64,000 nucleotides of DNA from Bradyrhizobium liaoningense (GTDB lineage Bacteria; Pseudomonadota; Alphaproteobacteria; Rhizobiales; Xanthobacteraceae), in NCBI RefSeq assembly GCF_018130955.1, contig NZ_JAFCJM010000011.1:124001-188000 (forward strand), given 5' to 3'. Below the pieces are notes generated by a model. That model saw only the letters and a program-made list of their open reading frames with translations, was not told the DNA's origin and ran no database searches. This document shows, one piece after another, positions 18,755 to 27,782 of the stretch. Position 1 is the stretch's first letter, and each line of letters starts with the position of its first letter. The translations under genes and the position numbers were made by a program.

Positions 18755-19696
18755 GTGGGTTTTGTCGGTGCGATGGCGGTGGCGATGATAGTGGACGCCC
18801 TGGTGGGCTGGCCCGCCGCGCTGTTTGCGAGGATCGGCCACCCCGTGACCTGGATCGGCGGGCTGATCGGCCGGCTTGATCGCAACTGGAACAGGTCCAC
18901 CGATGCGCCCCTGATCCGTCGTATCGCCGGCCTTGCCGCCGCGCTGCTGGTGATTGCAGCTTGCGGAGGGCTTGGCTGGATCATGCAAGGCGTACTGCCA
19001 ACGGGATGGGGCAGTGTCCTACTCATTGGGCTTCTCGCATGGCCGATGGTCGCACTGCGTTCGCTTTATGACCACGTCGACGCCGTGGCGGCGCCGCTGC
19101 AAGCTGATGACATCGATGCCGCGCGCGTCGCTGTTGCGCAGATCGTCGGCCGCGATCCTGCGTTGCTGGAGGAGGCAGGGATCGCGCGGGCGGCGATCGA
19201 AAGTCTCGCCGAGAATGCATCCGACGGCATTGTCGCCCCCGTGTTCTGGGGCGCACTGCTCGGTCTGCCAGGCATTTTTGGCTACAAGGCGATCAACACG
19301 CTGGATTCCATGATCGGCCATCGCTCCGAACGCCATCTCTATTTCGGCTGGGCGGCGGCGCGCATCGATGATGTCGCAAATTTCATCCCGGCGCGTCTGA
19401 CCGGTTTCATCTTCGCGCTGGTGTCTCCGCGCCTCCCGGAGGCGGTGTCCTGCATGGTGCGCGACGCGAGCCGCCATCGTTCGGTCAATGCCGGCTGGCC
19501 GGAAGCCGCGATGGCCGGCGCGCTCGGCGTGCGCTTGAGTGGGCCGCGGAGTTATCATGGCCATGTGACGGACGAGCCCTGGCTCAACGAAACCGCGCGC
19601 GATCCGCAAGCCGCCGATCTCCGGCAGGGCTTGCGGCTTTATATCCGTGCGATGCTGGTGCTCGGCGGTTTGCTCGTCGCATTGGCGCTGGCATGA
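18755..19696 (+). CDS. cbiB: adenosylcobinamide-phosphate synthase CbiB (CobD)
   Basis: 313 residues from a GTG at 18755 (VGFVGAMAVAMIVDALVGWP) with GGAGAGG just upstream; a TTG at 18719 and an ATG at 18773 are weaker options. The family motifs DALVGWPAALFARIGHPVTWIG, ENASDGIVAPVFW and NTLDSMIGH are present in a multi-spanning membrane protein. It attaches the aminopropanol(-phosphate) arm to adenosylcobyric acid, working with the CobD decarboxylase encoded by the next gene, whose ATG overlaps its stop. Confidence 0.93.
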   Translation: MGFVGAMAVAMIVDALVGWPAALFARIGHPVTWIGGLIGRLDRNWNRSTDAPLIRRIAGLAAALLVIAACGGLGWIMQGVLPTGWGSVLLIGLLAWPMVALRSLYDHVDAVAAPLQADDIDAARVAVAQIVGRDPALLEEAGIARAAIESLAENASDGIVAPVFWGALLGLPGIFGYKAINTLDSMIGHRSERHLYFGWAAARIDDVANFIPARLTGFIFALVSPRLPEAVSCMVRDASRHRSVNAGWPEAAMAGALGVRLSGPRSYHGHVTDEPWLNETARDPQAADLRQGLRLYIRAMLVLGGLLVALALA

Positions 19697-20673
19697 CGGA
19701 GCGGATGATGCGCGAGCACGGCGGCAATCTCGACCAGGCAGTCCAGCGTTTTGGTGGGCGCGTGGAGGACTGGATCGACCTGTCCACCGGCATCAACCGG
19801 CAGCCTTATCCGGTCGGCGACATCGAGCCGCGATACTGGACCGCGCTGCCGTCGCGATCGGACCTTGAAGCGCTGCATGACGCGGCATGGCAGGCTTATG
19901 TAACCGAGGCTCCCATACTGGCGTTTGCCGGTGCCCAGGCAGCGATCCAGCTTCTGCCGCGCCTTGCGCCCCGCGCCCGGGCCCGCGTGCTCGCGCCGAC
20001 ATATAATGAGTATGCCGGTGCGCTCTCGGCCGCCGGCTGGGAAGTGACGGAAGTCTCCACGCTCGATGCGCTCGCCGGCGCGGACCTAGCGGTTGTCGTC
20101 AATCCCAACAATCCTGATGGCCGGCGCCATGACAAAGCGGCGCTGCTTGCGTTGCTGCCGCAGGTCGGCCGTCTCGTCATCGACGAAAGCTTTGCCGACG
20201 CGGTGCCGGAACTTTCGCTCGCCGCCGAGGCGGGACGGCCCGGTCTCCTGATCCTGCGCTCGTTCGGGAAGTTTTACGGCCTCGCGGGCCTGCGGCTCGG
20301 CTTCGTGCTTGGCGCAGAAGGTGACATCGCCGCGTTGTCGGCGATGGCGGGTCCTTGGCCGGTGTCCGGCGCAGCTATCGCTGTCGGCCGGAGCGCCTTG
20401 CGCGATTGCGAATGGGCCAAAGCGACGGCAAGGCGTCTCGAAGGCGATTGCCTGCGGCTCGACGCCGCCGTGACGTCGCAGGGATGGCGGCTCGTCGGCG
20501 GCACGTCCTTGTTTCGGCTCTACGACGCCGGCGATGCGATCGCTGCACAGGAGAATCTTGCGCTCGGACGCATCTGGTCGCGCGTTTTCAGCCAACGGCC
20601 GGGTTGGATAAGGCTGGGCTTGCCGGGCGACGAAGGCGAATGGTCGCGATTGACCGAAGCGTTGTCGCGTTGA
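19693..20673 (+). CDS. cobD: threonine-phosphate decarboxylase (CobD; CobC in Pseudomonas naming)
   Basis: 326 residues of the aspartate aminotransferase fold. WIDLSTGINRQPYPV marks the N terminus, NPNNPDGR the PLP-ring site, and the Schiff-base Lys193 lies in RSFGKFYGLAGLRLGF. It makes the (R)-1-amino-2-propanol phosphate linker used by CbiB. It overlaps cbiB by 4 bases and is convergent with cobQ, leaving 2 bases between the stop codons. Confidence 0.92.
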   Translation: MTERMMREHGGNLDQAVQRFGGRVEDWIDLSTGINRQPYPVGDIEPRYWTALPSRSDLEALHDAAWQAYVTEAPILAFAGAQAAIQLLPRLAPRARARVLAPTYNEYAGALSAAGWEVTEVSTLDALAGADLAVVVNPNNPDGRRHDKAALLALLPQVGRLVIDESFADAVPELSLAAEAGRPGLLILRSFGKFYGLAGLRLGFVLGAEGDIAALSAMAGPWPVSGAAIAVGRSALRDCEWAKATARRLEGDCLRLDAAVTSQGWRLVGGTSLFRLYDAGDAIAAQENLALGRIWSRVFSQRPGWIRLGLPGDEGEWSRLTEALSR

Positions 20674-20675
20674 GG

Positions 20676-22124
20676 TCAGCGCGCGAGCGCAAAGAGCCCT
20701 GTGACATCGAGATGGGCTTCGATGTGATCGGCGAGTGCGTCGAGCGCGTCCTCGACGCGCGCGCCGTAGCGCTGATCCGTGACGGGAATATCGAGCTGCG
20801 CGAGGAACGAACGACGGAACGCATCCGACGCAAACAGGCCATGCATATAGCTGCCATAGACGCGACCGTCGCGTGACACCGCGCCTTCCGGCTTGCCGTC
20901 GAGCAGGGCGAATGCGCGGCCGCGGTCAGGGCCCTCGGTTTGCCCGATATGGATCTCGTAGGCGTCGATCGGCTGCTTCGTTGCCGCATGCTGCGCGGTC
21001 ACGCGGGTCAACGTTTTGTCTCCGGTCATAACAGTCGTCACATCCAGCAGCCCGAGCCCTTCTGTTTCGCCGGCGGGCCCCTCGATGCCGTCAGGATCGG
21101 CCACGTTGCGCCCGAGCATCTGGTAGCCGCCGCAGACGCCGAGCACGTGACCGCCGCGGCGGTGATGCGCGACGAGATCGATGTCCCAGCCTTGCGCACG
21201 CAAGAAGGCGAGATCACCGCGCGTCGATTTGGAGCCGGGAATGATGACGAGCCTGCAATCGCCGGGAATGGCTTCTCCCGGACGGACCATCACGAGGTCG
21301 ACGCCGGGCTCGAGCTTGAGCGGATCGAGGTCGTCGAAATTCGCGATCCGCGACAGCGCGAGGAATGCGATCTTGCATTGGCCGGGTTTTCGCGCATCGG
21401 CAAGCCCAAGGGCATCCTCGGCCGGTAGCTCGATCGCACGGGTGAAATAGGGGAGCACGCCAAAACCCCGCCACGACGTCCTGGCCTCGATCGTCCGGTA
21501 GCCGTCATGGAACAGCGTGGGATCGCCGCGGAACTTGTTGATGACAAATCCCTGGATCATCGCGGCGTCGTCCGGATCGATCACGATCTTGATGCCGACG
21601 AGCTGCGCGATCACGCCGCCCCTGTCGATGTCGCCGATCAGGACCACGGGGACGTCGGCTCTTCGCGCAAAGCCCATGTTGGCGATGTCGGATTTGCGCA
21701 GGTTCACCTCGGCGGGGCTGCCGGCGCCTTCGACCAGCACGAGATCGGCGCGCTGCTTCAGTCTCTCAAAACTCTCCAGCACCGCGCCCATCAGCGACGG
21801 CTTGAGCGAGGCATATTCGCGGGCGCGGGCCGTCGCGATGCGCTTGCCGTGCACGATGATTTGCGCGCCAACATCGGTCTCCGGTTTCAGGAGAACCGGA
21901 TTCATGTCGGTATGCGGCTCGACGCCGGCGGCGAGTGCCTGCAAGGCCTGCGCGCGGCCGATCTCGCCGCCGTCGATGGTCACGGCCGCATTGTTCGACA
22001 TGTTCTGCGGCTTGAACGGGAGCACGCGCAGGCCGCGGCGCCGCGCAGCGCGCGCGAGGCCCGCGACGACGAGCGACTTGCCGACGTCGGAGCCGGCTCC
22101 CTGGATCATCAATGCGCGCGCCAT
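20676..22124 (-). CDS. cobQ: cobyric acid synthase CobQ
   Basis: 482 residues from the ATG at 22124 ([17 protein letters not shown]), 11 bases after the cobO stop; a longer in-frame region upstream overlaps cobO and is not real. The N-terminal dethiobiotin-synthetase-like domain carries the P-loop GAGSDVGKS and the [10 protein letters not shown] motif; the C-terminal glutamine amidotransferase domain has the Cys nucleophile in [10 protein letters not shown]. It amidates four side chains of adenosylcobyrinic a,c-diamide. Co-transcribed with cobO. Confidence 0.94.
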   Translation of the reverse strand: MARALMIQGAGSDVGKSLVVAGLARAARRRGLRVLPFKPQNMSNNAAVTIDGGEIGRAQALQALAAGVEPHTDMNPVLLKPETDVGAQIIVHGKRIATARAREYASLKPSLMGAVLESFERLKQRADLVLVEGAGSPAEVNLRKSDIANMGFARRADVPVVLIGDIDRGGVIAQLVGIKIVIDPDDAAMIQGFVINKFRGDPTLFHDGYRTIEARTSWRGFGVLPYFTRAIELPAEDALGLADARKPGQCKIAFLALSRIANFDDLDPLKLEPGVDLVMVRPGEAIPGDCRLVIIPGSKSTRGDLAFLRAQGWDIDLVAHHRRGGHVLGVCGGYQMLGRNVADPDGIEGPAGETEGLGLLDVTTVMTGDKTLTRVTAQHAATKQPIDAYEIHIGQTEGPDRGRAFALLDGKPEGAVSRDGRVYGSYMHGLFASDAFRRSFLAQLDIPVTDQRYGARVEDALDALADHIEAHLDVTGLFALAR

Positions 22125-22135
22125 CGAATTTTTCT

Positions 22136-22780
22136 TCAGAACTCGACGCCCGCCTGCGCCTTGATGCCGGAGCGGAAGGGATGTTTCACCAGTGTCATCT
22201 CGGTGACGAGGTCGGCGATCTCGATCAGCTCGTCCTTGGCGTTGCGTCCGGTGAGGACGACATGCGTCATCGGCGGCTTGTGCGCCTTCAGGAATTCGAC
22301 GACCTCGGCAATCTCCAGATAGTCGTAGCGAAGCGCGATGTTGATCTCGTCGAGCACGACCATGCGCAGGTGCGGATCTGATATCAGCTCCTTCGCCTTC
22401 TCCCAGCCGGCCTTGGCGGCCGCGATATCGCGGGCACGGTCCTGCGTCTCCCAGGTAAAGCCTTCGCCCATCGCGTGGAACTGGCAGAGGTCGCCGAAAT
22501 GTCCGGTGAGCAGGCGCCGCTCGCCGGTATCCCAGGCGCCCTTGACGAACTGCACGACCGCGCACGGAAAGCCATGCGCGACACAACGCACGATCATGCC
22601 GAAGGCGGAGGATGATTTTCCCTTGCCCGCGCCGGTGTGGACGATGATCAGGCCCTTCTCGCCGCTCTTGGTCGCCATGATCTTGTCGCGGGCGACCTTC
22701 TTCTTGGCCATTTTCGCCGCGTGGCGCGCCTCGGAGACGGCGGTATCTGCGTCGTCGGCGGCATCCTGTTCAGACATCAT
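22136..22780 (-). CDS. cobO: cob(I)yrinic acid a,c-diamide adenosyltransferase CobO
   Basis: 214 residues if translated from the first of two adjacent ATGs (22780 or 22777). The P-loop [11 protein letters not shown] is at ~50-60 and the family segment [15 protein letters not shown] follows. It adds the upper adenosyl ligand. Oddly, the bases directly before the start read AAGGATCACCTCC, which matches the anti-Shine-Dalgarno of 16S rRNA rather than a ribosome site; AAGG is the only weak SD-like element. The gene is divergent from the riboswitch-led operon. Confidence 0.92.
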   Translation of the reverse strand: MMSEQDAADDADTAVSEARHAAKMAKKKVARDKIMATKSGEKGLIIVHTGAGKGKSSSAFGMIVRCVAHGFPCAVVQFVKGAWDTGERRLLTGHFGDLCQFHAMGEGFTWETQDRARDIAAAKAGWEKAKELISDPHLRMVVLDEINIALRYDYLEIAEVVEFLKAHKPPMTHVVLTGRNAKDELIEIADLVTEMTLVKHPFRSGIKAQAGVEF

Positions 22781-22797
22781 CGGAGGTGATCCTTGGC

Positions 22798-22826
22798 TTG
22801 ACAAGTTCGAGCCTTGGGCAAATGGT
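22798..22826 (+). promoter_or_regulatory. putative promoter for riboswitch-cobW-cobN operon
   Basis: A perfect TTGACA (-35) at 22798-22803 is followed after 17 bases by AATGGT (weak -10) at 22821-22826. The predicted start, near 22833, coincides with the 5' edge of the cobalamin riboswitch. Confidence 0.5.
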
Positions 22827-22833
22827 GGGGCTG

Positions 22834-23024
22834 TGTTGGTTCCTGTCCTACGACAGGCGAAGAGGGAATGCGATAGGCTCAAATCGCAAGATTGGGTCTG
22901 AAAAGCAGCCGCCCCCGCGACCGTGACCGGAGAGATGCCCAAAGCCACTGATCCCTGAGGGGGTTGGGAAGGCGGGGATCGAGGGACAAAACGTCCTGCT
23001 CCGCAAGCCGGGAGACCTGCCAGC
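22834..23024 (+). ncRNA. cobalamin riboswitch (first copy)
   Basis: The recognisable order of B12-riboswitch elements is present on the plus strand: a GGTTCCTG 5' arm, AGAGGGAATGCG (22861-22872), GCAGCCGCCCCCGCGACCGTGA (22905-22926 region), GCCACTG, GGGAAGGCG, and the B12 box AAGCCGGGAGACCTGCC at 23005-23021. It sits between divergent cobO and the DUF1636-cobW-cobN operon and, by orientation, controls the latter, presumably switching it off when adenosylcobalamin is abundant. Confidence 0.93.
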
Positions 23025-23131
23025 GCAAATGTTTTGGACCGGCGGACGGGGTGTTCCGCGACGGGGAAGCGGACCCATGGCAAATTGGTTCGCACACCTC
23101 ATCGCCTCCCCTGCTTTTTCCTGGAAGGGCG

Positions 23132-23506
23132 ATGACTGTCACACTTCACGTCTGCATTACCTGCCGTGCCGGTCAGACGATCGGTGAAGGCGAGACCACG
23201 CCCGGCAAGCGCCTCCATGCCGCGATTCTCGACGCCGGCGTGCCCGACGGCGTCAGCGTGGTTCCCGTCGAATGCCTGTCCGCATGCAGCCAGGGCTGCT
23301 CGGTTGCGCTCAGCGCGCCCGGCCGCTGGTCCTATGTTTACGGCCGGTTGTCGGAGGTTCACGCGAAGGACGTGATTGCCGGTGCATCGGCCTATGCTGG
23401 GGCACAAGATGGCATCGTGCCGTGGCGCAGCCGCCCGGAAATCTTTCGCAAGCAATCGCTCGCCCGCATTCCACCCATTGCCGCAGTTCTAGAGGCCGCC
23501 GAATGA
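23132..23506 (+). CDS. DUF1636 ferredoxin-like metal-binding protein
   Basis: 124 residues from the ATG at 23132 with GGAAGGG upstream. Five cysteines form C8-x2-C11 and C48-x3-C52-x3-C56 (VCITCRAG; ECLSACSQGC), a pattern like thioredoxin-fold 2Fe-2S proteins. It is the first gene after the cobalamin riboswitch and overlaps cobW (ATGA). The context points to cobalt handling or electron supply for corrin-ring synthesis, but no activity can be assigned from sequence. Confidence 0.8.
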   Translation: MTVTLHVCITCRAGQTIGEGETTPGKRLHAAILDAGVPDGVSVVPVECLSACSQGCSVALSAPGRWSYVYGRLSEVHAKDVIAGASAYAGAQDGIVPWRSRPEIFRKQSLARIPPIAAVLEAAE

Positions 23507-24537
23507 GCTCGCTCGCAAAAGTCCCCGTCACCGTCGTCACCGGCTTCCTCGGATCGGGCAAGACGACGCTGATCCGGCATCTCATCACCAACGCCAACGG
23601 CAAGAAGCTCGCGGTGCTCGTCAATGAGTTCGGCAGCGAAGGCGTCGACGGCGAGATCCTGAAATCCTGCGCCGATGCCGATTGCCCCGCGGAAAACATC
23701 GTCGAGCTCGCGAACGGCTGCATCTGCTGCACCGTGGCCGACGACTTCATTCCGGCGATGGAGCAACTGCTCGCGCGTCCCGTGAAGCCCGATCACATCG
23801 TGATCGAGACGTCGGGACTGGCGCTGCCAAAACCGCTGCTTAAAGCGTTCGACTGGCCGGAGATCAGGTCGCGCATCACGGTGGACGGCGTAATCGCGCT
23901 CGCCGACGCCGAAGCCGTTGCCGCCGGCCGCTTCGCGCCCGATCCGGATGCCGTCGAAGCGCAGCGCGCGGCTGACGAGAATCTCGATCACGAAACGCCG
24001 TTGTCGGAAGTTTTCGAGGACCAGATCGCCTGCGCCGACATCGTGCTGCTCACCAAGGCGGACCTTGCTGGTGTGTCCGGTCTCGAAGCCGCCAAGGCCG
24101 CGATCGAAGCCGAGATGCCCCGCCGGGTGCCGATGCTACCTGTTACCGAAGGCGTGGTCGATTTGCGCGTGATCCTGGGTCTCGAGGCAGCCGCGGAAGA
24201 CGATCTCGCCGCACGGCCGTCGCATCACGACGGTGAAGACGAGCACGAGCATAATGATTTCAACTCCGTCGTGATCGACCTTCCCGAAGTCGTCGACGTC
24301 GATGCGCTGGTTGCTTCCGTGCAGCGGCTCGCGCGCGAGCAGAACGTGCTGCGGGCCAAGGGCTATATCGCGGTCGAGGGCAAACCGATGCGGCTCCTGC
24401 TGCAGTCGGTCGGCGAACGCGTTAGACATCAGTTCGATCGTCCCTGGGGTACCCGCGCGCGGCAATCAAGACTGGTCGTGATCGGCGAGCACGGCGATAT
24501 CGACGAGGCTGCGATCAAGGCGGGACTTGGTCTCTGA
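23503..24537 (+). CDS. cobW: cobalamin biosynthesis GTPase CobW
   Basis: 344 residues from the ATG at 23503. The G3E GTPase features are the P-loop GFLGSGKTT at 14-22, the metal-site motif C73-I-C75-C76 (NGCICCTV) and the TKAD guanine motif. An extra cysteine pair (SCADADCP, C56/C61) and a His/Asp/Glu-rich stretch (SHHDGEDEHEHND, ~235-247) could add metal affinity. CobW proteins are thought to deliver Co2+ to the aerobic chelatase. Its stop overlaps the start of cobN (TGATG), which fits that job. Confidence 0.93.
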   Translation: MSSLAKVPVTVVTGFLGSGKTTLIRHLITNANGKKLAVLVNEFGSEGVDGEILKSCADADCPAENIVELANGCICCTVADDFIPAMEQLLARPVKPDHIVIETSGLALPKPLLKAFDWPEIRSRITVDGVIALADAEAVAAGRFAPDPDAVEAQRAADENLDHETPLSEVFEDQIACADIVLLTKADLAGVSGLEAAKAAIEAEMPRRVPMLPVTEGVVDLRVILGLEAAAEDDLAARPSHHDGEDEHEHNDFNSVVIDLPEVVDVDALVASVQRLAREQNVLRAKGYIAVEGKPMRLLLQSVGERVRHQFDRPWGTRARQSRLVVIGEHGDIDEAAIKAGLGL

Positions 24538-27500
24538 TGCACGTCGTCTTCCGCGAGAGCCGCGGTCTGGAGGAGACCGAAACGCCACGGGACATCGGCC
24601 AGGATGCGGCCGACCTCGTGGTGCTCTCGTTTTCGGATAGCGATCTTGCAGCCTTTGCCGCAGGCTGGCGGCGCGGGCGGGACAGCCTGCCGTCATTGAG
24701 GCTCGCCAATCTCGCCGAGCTGCGCAATCCGCTGTCGGTCGATACCTACGTCGAGCGGACCCTGTCGCAGGCACACGGCATTCTCGTCCGGCTGATCGGC
24801 GGCGAGTCCTATTGGTCGTATGGGCTCGCGGCGCTGCATCGCCTGGCAAAGGATCGCAACATCGCGCTCGCCGTGCTGCCCGGGGATGGCCGCGACGACG
24901 AGCGGCTGGATGCGTTTTCGACGCTGCCGGTTTCGACGCTCAGGCGGCTCAAGGTACTCTGCGACAAGGGTGGGCCGGTCGCGGCGCAAGCTGCCATCGC
25001 GCAGTTCGCGCTGGCGTCCGGGCTTTATGCGGGACCGGTTGTCGGTGAATTGGATGTTCCCGAGATCGGTTTCTACGATCCGACCCGTGGTGTCGTGGCC
25101 CATCCACCATTCGACGGCCGGCCTCGCTCGCTCGTCACTTTTTACCGCTCCTATCTTACGGCCGCCGACACCGGACCTGTCGACGCGTTGATCGCAGCGC
25201 TGCGGCAAAAGGGTTTTGACGCCTACGGCGTCTTCGTCACCTCGCTGAAGGCGCCTGATGTGGCGGATTGGCTGCTCGCGCATGTCGAAGCGCATCCGCC
25301 GGCGGTCATCGTGAATGCCACCGCGTTCTCCGCTGTTGGCGATGACGGCAGGACGCCGTTTGACGTTGCATCCTGTCCGGTATTCCAGGTCGCGCTGTCC
25401 ACGGCCCGCCGTGACGATTGGGCCGCCTCGCTGCGCGGTCTCTCGCCGGGTGATCTCGCGATGCATGTGGTGCTGCCCGAAGTGGACGGCCGTGTGTTCG
25501 CCGGCGTCGTGAGTTTCAAGTCGCCTGGCGCGCGCGATCCCGATTTGCAGTTTGCGCATCTTGCCCATCAGCCCGACGGCGAGCGTATCGGTGCGGTCGC
25601 GGCAAAGGTCGCCGCCTGGCATCGTCTTGCGACAAAACCAGCCGGCGAGAAGCGGCTCGCGGTCGTGCTCTCGAATTACCCGGGCCGCCCGCACCAGATT
25701 GCACACGCAGTCGGGCTCGATGCGCTCGCCTCGGTCGAGGCGCTGCTGGCAGATCTCGGCGAGGCCGGTTTCGAGGTCGAAGCAGCCGAGGTGCTCGGCG
25801 ATGCCTTGTTGCGGCGGCAATTGACTTGGAGCGTCGCCGATTATCGTGCGGCGCTGACCCGCCTTCCGCGCCAGTTGCAGGACGATCTCGCCAGCGCCTG
25901 GGGCGCGCCTGAGGACGACCCGAGCTGTCGCAACGGCGAATTCCATTTTGCCGCGATCCGCTCCGGCAAGGCGCTCATCGCAGTCCAGCCGGAGCGCGGC
26001 GAAGTCGGACAGCACGATGCCGACTACCACGACCTCGCGCGCACGCCGCGTCACGGCTATGTCGCTTTCTATCTGTGGCTTCGGAAACAAGGCATCGACG
26101 CCGTCATCCACATGGGCGCGCATGGCACGCTCGAATGGCTGCCCGGCAAGTCCGTCGCGCTGTCGCCCGCGTGTTGGCCGGATGCGCTGATCGGCGATCT
26201 GCCAATCGTCTATCCCTTCATCGTTAACGATCCCGGTGAAGCGGCGCAGGCCAAGCGGCGGATCGGCGCCGTTACGATCGGCCATCTGCCGCCGCCATTG
26301 GTCGAGGCCGCCGTGCCGGAAGGCCTGCGCCGCCTGGAGCGGCTGCTCGACGAATATTCGACCGCCGACGGCCTCGATCCTGCGCGCCGCCAGCGATTGA
26401 TCGCTGCGATCTGCGACGAAGCGCGCGCGGCAGGACTGGACGACGATCTCGGGCTTGCCGCCTCGAGCGCGCCTGCGGAGGCCATTCCACGGATCGATCG
26501 CTTCGTCTGCGATCTCAAGGAAAGCCAGTTCGGCGACGGCTTGCACGTGTTCGGCCGCGGCCCGTGCGGCGAGGCGGAGAAGGGCGCGCTGCTTGATGCG
26601 CTCGCCGGGCGTCGGGTCGCGCCGGGGCCGGCGGGCTCGCCCTATCGTGGCCGGCGCGATGTTCTGCCGACGGGGCGCAATCTGTTTGCCGTCGACCCGC
26701 GCGCAGTACCGACGCCGTCTGCGCATGCGCAGGGCATCAAGCTCGCGGAAGAGCTGATGCGCCGTCATTTGCAGGATCATGGTGACTGGCCAAAAGGGAT
26801 CGTCGTCGATCTCTGGGGCTCCTCGACGATGCGCACGGCGGGCGAGGATTTTGCGATGGCCCTGCACCTGGCCGGCATTGCGCCGCGCTGGGACCACGGA
26901 TCGGGGCGGGTGACAGGTTACGACATTATTGCGCCGGCCGAGCTCGGCCGTCCCCGCATCGACGTCACCCTGCGCGTCTCCGGCCTGTTCCGCGACGTCT
27001 TTGCCACGCTCGCGCAATTGTTCGAGGCTGCGGCTGAGGCACTGTCCGCGCGTGAGGAGGAAGGCGACGACAATCCGTACCGTCATCGCGCCGCGCGCGT
27101 GTTCGGGCCGCGTCCCGGACACTATGGTGTCGGCGCAGCGTCGGTGCCTGATGTCTTTACGCCGGAGTCGCGCGCCGCCGCCGGCGAAGCCTGGCTGTCG
27201 GCCTCGTCCTGGGCGTTCTCGTCGGACGGCGCGATACAGCCCGACCGTGCCGGCATCGAGGCAAGGCTCGCGTCGGCCGATACGTTCGTCCACACCCAGG
27301 ACCTGCCGGAAACAGATTTGCTGCTGGCCGCCGACTATGCCGCGCACGAAGCCGGCATTGCCGCCGCTGCCGCGCGGCTCGGCACGGCCGCGCCGTCGCT
27401 CTATCACCTCGACGCCACGCACCCTGATCAGCCGCGGGCGCGCGCATTGTCCGAGGAGATTTCGCGCGTGGTGCGAGCGCGCGCGGCCAATCCCGCCTGG

Positions 27501-27782
27501 ATCGCCGGCATGATGCGCCATGGTTTTCGCGGCGCCGCCGAGATCGCGGCGACGCTGGAGCACATGGCCGCGTTCGCGCATCTCGCCAATGCCGTGCCGC
27601 CGCATCTCTTCGATCTCTATTTTGACGCGACGCTCGGCAGCGACGACGTCCGCGCCTTCATGGCGCGGGAGAACCCGGCGGCGCTGGCCGCCATGGAGAC
27701 CTGCTTCACCCGCCTGCACGAGGCTTCGCTCTGGAAGACGCGCCGCAATTCGATTGCGGCAGCGCTGCGGGAGGCCTCATGA
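24537..27782 (+). CDS. cobN: cobaltochelatase large subunit CobN
   Basis: 1081 residues of the CobN/BchH family, toward the short end of the range for CobN. Recognisable family segments are QPERGEVGQHDADYHDLARTP, YVAFYLWLRKQGIDAVIHMGAHGTLEWLPGK and VVDLWGSSTMRTAGEDFA. CobN inserts Co2+ into hydrogenobyrinic acid a,c-diamide together with the ATPase pair CobS/CobT, which is not encoded in this window. Overlaps cobW and cobG at its ends. Confidence 0.94.
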   Translation: MHVVFRESRGLEETETPRDIGQDAADLVVLSFSDSDLAAFAAGWRRGRDSLPSLRLANLAELRNPLSVDTYVERTLSQAHGILVRLIGGESYWSYGLAALHRLAKDRNIALAVLPGDGRDDERLDAFSTLPVSTLRRLKVLCDKGGPVAAQAAIAQFALASGLYAGPVVGELDVPEIGFYDPTRGVVAHPPFDGRPRSLVTFYRSYLTAADTGPVDALIAALRQKGFDAYGVFVTSLKAPDVADWLLAHVEAHPPAVIVNATAFSAVGDDGRTPFDVASCPVFQVALSTARRDDWAASLRGLSPGDLAMHVVLPEVDGRVFAGVVSFKSPGARDPDLQFAHLAHQPDGERIGAVAAKVAAWHRLATKPAGEKRLAVVLSNYPGRPHQIAHAVGLDALASVEALLADLGEAGFEVEAAEVLGDALLRRQLTWSVADYRAALTRLPRQLQDDLASAWGAPEDDPSCRNGEFHFAAIRSGKALIAVQPERGEVGQHDADYHDLARTPRHGYVAFYLWLRKQGIDAVIHMGAHGTLEWLPGKSVALSPACWPDALIGDLPIVYPFIVNDPGEAAQAKRRIGAVTIGHLPPPLVEAAVPEGLRRLERLLDEYSTADGLDPARRQRLIAAICDEARAAGLDDDLGLAASSAPAEAIPRIDRFVCDLKESQFGDGLHVFGRGPCGEAEKGALLDALAGRRVAPGPAGSPYRGRRDVLPTGRNLFAVDPRAVPTPSAHAQGIKLAEELMRRHLQDHGDWPKGIVVDLWGSSTMRTAGEDFAMALHLAGIAPRWDHGSGRVTGYDIIAPAELGRPRIDVTLRVSGLFRDVFATLAQLFEAAAEALSAREEEGDDNPYRHRAARVFGPRPGHYGVGAASVPDVFTPESRAAAGEAWLSASSWAFSSDGAIQPDRAGIEARLASADTFVHTQDLPETDLLLAADYAAHEAGIAAAAARLGTAAPSLYHLDATHPDQPRARALSEEISRVVRARAANPAWIAGMMRHGFRGAAEIAATLEHMAAFAHLANAVPPHLFDLYFDATLGSDDVRAFMARENPAALAAMETCFTRLHEASLWKTRRNSIAAALREAS

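Noticed and set aside
22781..23095. Upstream extension of cobO
   Set aside because: The frame stays open but runs through the riboswitch and has no conserved residues; the conserved CobO sequence begins near 22780.
24693..27719. 1008-codon open frame on the minus strand
   Set aside because: It is fully antisense to cobN, whose family motifs are clear; composition is Arg-rich shadow sequence.
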